The notes under the pieces: generated by a model
The model's database searches: none
What the model saw: only the letters and a program-made list of their open reading frames with translations
Told to the model about the DNA's origin: nothing
DNA from: an uncultured Pelagibacteraceae bacterium
GTDB taxonomy: Bacteria; Pseudomonadota; Alphaproteobacteria; Pelagibacterales; Pelagibacteraceae
DNA: 34,749 bases
Direction: 5' to 3'
Assembly: GCA_902585365.1 (NCBI GenBank)
Contig: CACIDF010000009.1
Coordinates: 1 to 34,749, forward strand
Part shown: positions 33,821-34,749 of the stretch, in pieces
How positions within the stretch are numbered: position 1 is the stretch's first letter
Layout: each line of letters opens with the position of its first letter
Translations under genes and position numbers: made by a program

Positions 33821-34749
33821 TACATGGTTTCCGGCGTCTCTACATCTAATATTTTCATTCCAGTGCCAATAGTTTTTAAAACACTATTTAATAGAACCGC
33901 TTTGTTTTTATTTAATTTTTTACTCTTATCTAAGAACCTCATAGACTCATTATCTTTTCCCATATTCCAATATGAATGAAATAAAGCTGACAGTTGATAT
34001 AAATAGATAGGTATTCTGTGTGGCTCTAGTTTTTGTGAGGATACCTCTACACATTTAGGCCATTCGGAAATTTTATTTATTATTTTTATTTCCTCATCGT
34101 TAAATTCATAATTTTTTTCAACTTCAGTTAGGTTATTTTCTATTTTTTCATCAGCATTTTTAAAAACAGAACAGATCCTTGCATAACAATATTGAACATA
34201 ATAGAGGGGGTTATCTTTTGATTTCTCTTTAACTTTTTCAAAATCAAACTCTAATTGGACATCATTACTTCTGCTCAACATTATAAAACGAGTTGCATCC
34301 TTACCTACCTCGTTAACTAAGTCATCAACAATTATATAATCACCTTTTCTTTTTGACATTTTGAAGGGTTTGCCGTCTTTAATCAATTTTACAAGCTGAG
34401 TAACTTTACAAATTAGATTTTTCTTTTTATTAGAGAGAGCATCTACAACAGAATTAATTCTTTTAATATAACCGGCATGGTCTGCACCAAGAATATTTAT
34501 GTATTCATCAAAATTTCTTTTTAATTTGTTGTTGTGATAAGCAATATCGCCAGCAAAATATGTCCAAGAATTATCACTTTTTGTTAAAGCTCTATCTTTA
34601 TCGTCACCATAATTTGTAGATTTGAATAGTAGTTGCTCTCTTTCAACCCATTTAGACTTATCTTCACCTTCAGGCGCCTCGATCTTGCCTTTAAATACTA
34701 AATTGTTCTTTTTTAAATTATCTATAGCTTCATCAACTTCTTTTGAATT
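33820..34749 (-). CDS. argS: Arginyl-tRNA synthetase, 3' part (runs off the window)
   Basis: The reading frame is open to the right edge; 309 C-terminal residues are present and the start with the HIGH motif lies outside. The fragment contains SWTYFAGDIAYH and INILGADHAGYIKRI, typical of the ArgRS catalytic core, then GKPFKMSKRKGDYI (KMSKS-type loop) and the anticodon-binding domain, ending VETPETM. A TTG at 34386 should not be mistaken for the start. It is the most upstream visible gene of the argS-to-serS run. Confidence 0.95.
   Translation of the reverse strand, partial: NSKEVDEAIDNLKKNNLVFKGKIEAPEGEDKSKWVEREQLLFKSTNYGDDKDRALTKSDNSWTYFAGDIAYHNNKLKRNFDEYINILGADHAGYIKRINSVVDALSNKKKNLICKVTQLVKLIKDGKPFKMSKRKGDYIIVDDLVNEVGKDATRFIMLSRSNDVQLEFDFEKVKEKSKDNPLYYVQYCYARICSVFKNADEKIENNLTEVEKNYEFNDEEIKIINKISEWPKCVEVSSQKLEPHRIPIYLYQLSALFHSYWNMGKDNESMRFLDKSKKLNKNKAVLLNSVLKTIGTGMKILDVETPETM

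Noticed and set aside
34384..34386. TTG start giving a separate 188-residue protein.
   Set aside because: The frame stays open to the window edge and encodes conserved ArgRS core motifs upstream, so this is the middle of argS.

Overview
This 34.7 kb window is a dense, AT-rich (roughly 30% G+C by eye) stretch of bacterial chromosome. Gene content and order point to an alphaproteobacterium with a streamlined genome, most likely of the SAR11/Pelagibacter type. The evidence is an NDUFS4-type complex I subunit beside tRNA-Pro; sdhE divergent from recG with a DUF502 gene behind it; the mltB-rlpA-dac-tmk-holB-metG-tatD-MBL run; and the argS-x-nagZ-scpA-scpB-tatABC-serS...yajC-secDF run. No phage, insertion sequence, CRISPR array or genomic island is visible. 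No gap between genes exceeds about 130 bases. Many neighbours overlap by 1-20 bases, and three convergent pairs overlap at their 3' ends. The lineage is inferred from synteny and composition, not from a database search.

Layout. (1) 11-2318, minus strand: tRNA-Pro, an NDUFS4-like complex I subunit, a short SbmA/BacA-like transporter and class II fructose-bisphosphatase glpX, probably one transcript. (2) 2414-4618, plus: zinc-ribbon membrane protein, nhaA, exported glutathione peroxidase. (3) 4607-12949, minus: rarD-like transporter, then mltB, a degenerate rlpA, a D,D-carboxypeptidase, tmk, holB, metG, tatD and an MBL-fold hydrolase; cell-wall and replication functions in one overlapping operon. 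(4) 13055-15458: tRNA-Ser, sdhE (minus) and recG (plus). (5) 15455-17098: DUF502 protein and a 25-codon membrane peptide ORF (minus), a Tat-type M48 lipoprotein protease (plus), tRNA-Lys (minus). (6) 17150-22302, minus: ssb, gyrA, coaD, ppi, tgt. (7) 22377-25882, plus: uvrA and a short urate-oxidase-N-type membrane protein. (8) 25876-34749, minus: argS (cut by the window edge), a small membrane protein, nagZ, scpA, scpB, tatABC, serS, then yajC-secD-secF from their own promoter.

How the genes work together. Protein export is represented by Tat (tatABC) and the Sec accessory complex (yajC-secDF), and one likely Tat client, the M48 lipoprotein, is in the window. Peptidoglycan turnover is covered by mltB, rlpA, dac and nagZ; chromosome maintenance by gyrA, ssb, uvrA, recG, holB and scpAB; translation by metG, serS, argS, tgt and three tRNAs; respiration by the NDUFS4 homologue and sdhE.

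I see no obvious new multi-gene system. The most interesting points are a tRNA-guanine transglycosylase that has lost all four zinc ligands; an RlpA whose catalytic motif has decayed while its SPOR domain remains; -10 boxes placed so close to start codons that transcripts would be leaderless; a tRNA-Pro whose CCA end lies 3 nt before the NDUFS4 start codon; an unannotated 25-residue membrane peptide; and lineage-typical genes missing or shrunken in the argS-secF run.
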